DNA of 6,595 nucleotides, from assembly GCA_021812735.1 (NCBI GenBank), contig JAKAMV010000334.1, positions 1 through 6,595 on the forward strand, written 5' to 3'. The position numbers and the translations under genes were made by a program. Shown one piece after another: positions 5,871 to 6,595 of this stretch. The stretch comes from Chloroflexota bacterium (lineage in GTDB: Bacteria; Chloroflexota; Limnocylindria; Limnocylindrales; CSP1-4). Below the pieces are notes generated by a model, which did no database searches, was not told where the DNA came from, and saw only the letters and a program-made list of their open reading frames with translations. Positions within the stretch are counted from its first letter, which is position 1; each line of letters starts with the position of its first letter.

Positions 5871-5883
5871 CGAACGGACCATG

Positions 5884-5920
5884 CGGGGGCGAGACGAGAT
5901 CTCGCCCCCGTCTTTCTGTT
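5884..5920 (+). terminator. Rho-independent terminator of the secreted-protein gene
   Basis: CGGGGGCGAGA (5884-5894) and TCTCGCCCCCG (5900-5910) form a perfect eleven-bp stem with a CGAGA loop, followed at once by TCTTTCTGTT. The T-rich tail is only on the plus-strand side, so it ends transcription coming from 4750-5766, 118 bp after that stop codon, and keeps it out of the convergent reductase gene. Confidence 0.88.
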
Positions 5921-6032
5921 CATCGACCGCCGGCGCTCCCGCACGCGAGCGTGAGCGCGGGCCGGGCCCCGGGGCCCCGGCGACAACGCCCGAACCGGCC
6001 GATCCTCGCCGCGTGGCAGTGGCACCGGTACG

Positions 6033-6595
6033 CTAGACGCGCTGCTCGGTGCTCGGCTTCTCCCACAGGTTGACGCCGCCCTCGACCGCGTACCGGTCGA
6101 TCTCGGCCAGCTCGTCCGCGGAGAACCCCAGGTTGGCGAGGGCCGCGACGTTCTCGCGGACCTGCGCGGGCGAGCTCGCGCCGATCAGCGTGGTGGTGAC
6201 CCGTGGGTCGCGCAGCACCCACGCGTAGGCCATCTGCGCGAGGGTCTGGCCGCGCCGCCGGGCGATCTCGTTGAGCGCCCGGACCCGCGCCAGGTTCTCC
6301 TCGTTGAGCATCTCCCGCTGGAAGGAGTCGCCTCCCGGGCGGTTGATCCGCGCATCGGCGGGGATGCCGCCCAGGTACTTGTCGGTCAGCAGCCCCTGGG
6401 CGAGCGCCGTGAACGCGATCATCCCGGCGCCCACTTCCTCGAGCGCGTCGAGCAGCTCGGGCTCGACCCACCGGTTGAAGAGGTTGTACGAGGGCTGGTG
6501 GATCAGCAGCGGAACCCCTTCCGCGCGGAGGAGCGCGGCGGCCTCGCGCGTCTTGCGGGCCGAGTACGACGAGATGCCCACGTAGAGGGCCTTGC
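6033..6595 (-). CDS. gpr: Aldo/keto reductase, YghZ/Gpr-like (5' end outside window)
   Basis: Only the last 187 codons are present, reading in from the right edge as KALYVGISSYS and ending at TAG (6035-6033). The sequence follows the C-terminal half of the AKR barrel closely related to E. coli YghZ (L-glyceraldehyde 3-phosphate reductase). Matching blocks are YVGISSYS, LLIHQPSYNLFNRWVEPELLD, MIAFTALAQGLLTDKYLGGIP, RRRGQTLAQMAYAWVLRDPRVTTTLIGASSPAQVRENV and NLWEKPS near the end. IGASSPAQVRENV is the usual segment contacting the adenosine phosphate of NADPH. The enzyme would reduce aldehydes such as glyceraldehyde 3-phosphate or methylglyoxal-like compounds in the cytosol. The catalytic Tyr, Lys, Asp and His lie in the missing N-terminal half and cannot be checked. 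A GTG at 6581 is an internal valine, not the start. The family call is firm; the substrate is inferred. Confidence 0.92.
   Translation of the reverse strand, partial: KALYVGISSYSARKTREAAALLRAEGVPLLIHQPSYNLFNRWVEPELLDALEEVGAGMIAFTALAQGLLTDKYLGGIPADARINRPGGDSFQREMLNEENLARVRALNEIARRRGQTLAQMAYAWVLRDPRVTTTLIGASSPAQVRENVAALANLGFSADELAEIDRYAVEGGVNLWEKPSTEQRV

Larger units (their letters stand above)
5767..6032. other. Convergent intergenic region without a gene
   Basis: These 266 bp lie between the ends of two convergent genes. Apart from the hairpins listed separately, I see a 14 bp GC palindrome GGGCCCCGGGGCCC near 5964-5977, which on the minus strand follows the reductase stop but has no T-run and is not a convincing terminator. 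An 84-codon plus-strand frame (5782-6036) runs through the terminator, has no family resemblance and a low-complexity Pro/Arg composition, and is not called. Confidence 0.6.

Noticed and set aside
5964..5977. GC palindrome as a terminator of the aldo/keto reductase gene
   Set aside because: It is a self-complementary GC block without a loop or T-run; such blocks are common in DNA of this composition.
5782..6036. 84-codon plus-strand frame after the secreted gene
   Set aside because: It crosses the intrinsic terminator, has no ribosome-binding site that I can see, and its composition is low-complexity.

Overview
The window is strongly GC-rich, and its genes favour G/C at third codon positions. 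This also produces many long antisense shadow ORFs. The gene style suggests a high-GC soil or sediment bacterium, either Chloroflexota (Limnocylindria-like) or Actinomycetota: a GTG start coupled to an upstream stop, a soluble PAS kinase with a LuxR-type regulator, a DUF1810 protein, and a secreted protein with long glycine runs. The lineage is an inference from style; no rRNA or other phylogenetic marker is present.

Layout from left to right. (1) Bases 1-234, minus strand: the N-terminal part of an Xre-type HTH protein resembling MbcA/ParS antitoxins. In front of it are a recognisable promoter and a perfect 12+2+12 bp palindrome that overlaps the probable transcription start and the Shine-Dalgarno (SD) sequence. 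(2) Bases 340-1833, minus: a 14-TM DHA2/EmrB-QacA-type MFS exporter. (3) Bases 1921-2337, plus: a small DUF1810 protein, divergent from the exporter. (4) Bases 4530 to 2330, minus: a two-component operon, with a NarL/FixJ-type response regulator first, then a cytosolic PAS-PAS-HisKA-HATPase kinase coupled by a GTGA stop/start overlap. The kinase end overlaps the DUF1810 end. (5) Bases 4531-4749: a 219 bp divergent control region. (6) Bases 4750-5766, plus: a secreted protein of unknown family, with glycine tracts at both ends of the mature chain. (7) Bases 5767-6032: a noncoding stretch with a clear intrinsic terminator. (8) Bases 6033-6595, minus: the C-terminal part of a YghZ/Gpr-like aldo/keto reductase, cut by the window edge.

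The most interesting part is the two-component operon facing the unknown secreted protein. The leader of the secreted gene has a palindrome whose core (CGACA-N2-TGTCG) also forms the centre of the HTH operator at 244-269. Its SD sequence is exactly the six-base loop of a perfect six-bp hairpin. The simplest reading is a regulated surface or secreted protein, possibly under the adjacent sensor pair. That link rests on position and leader structure only. The rest of the window looks like ordinary chromosomal content; I see no mobile element, CRISPR array, tRNA or rRNA.
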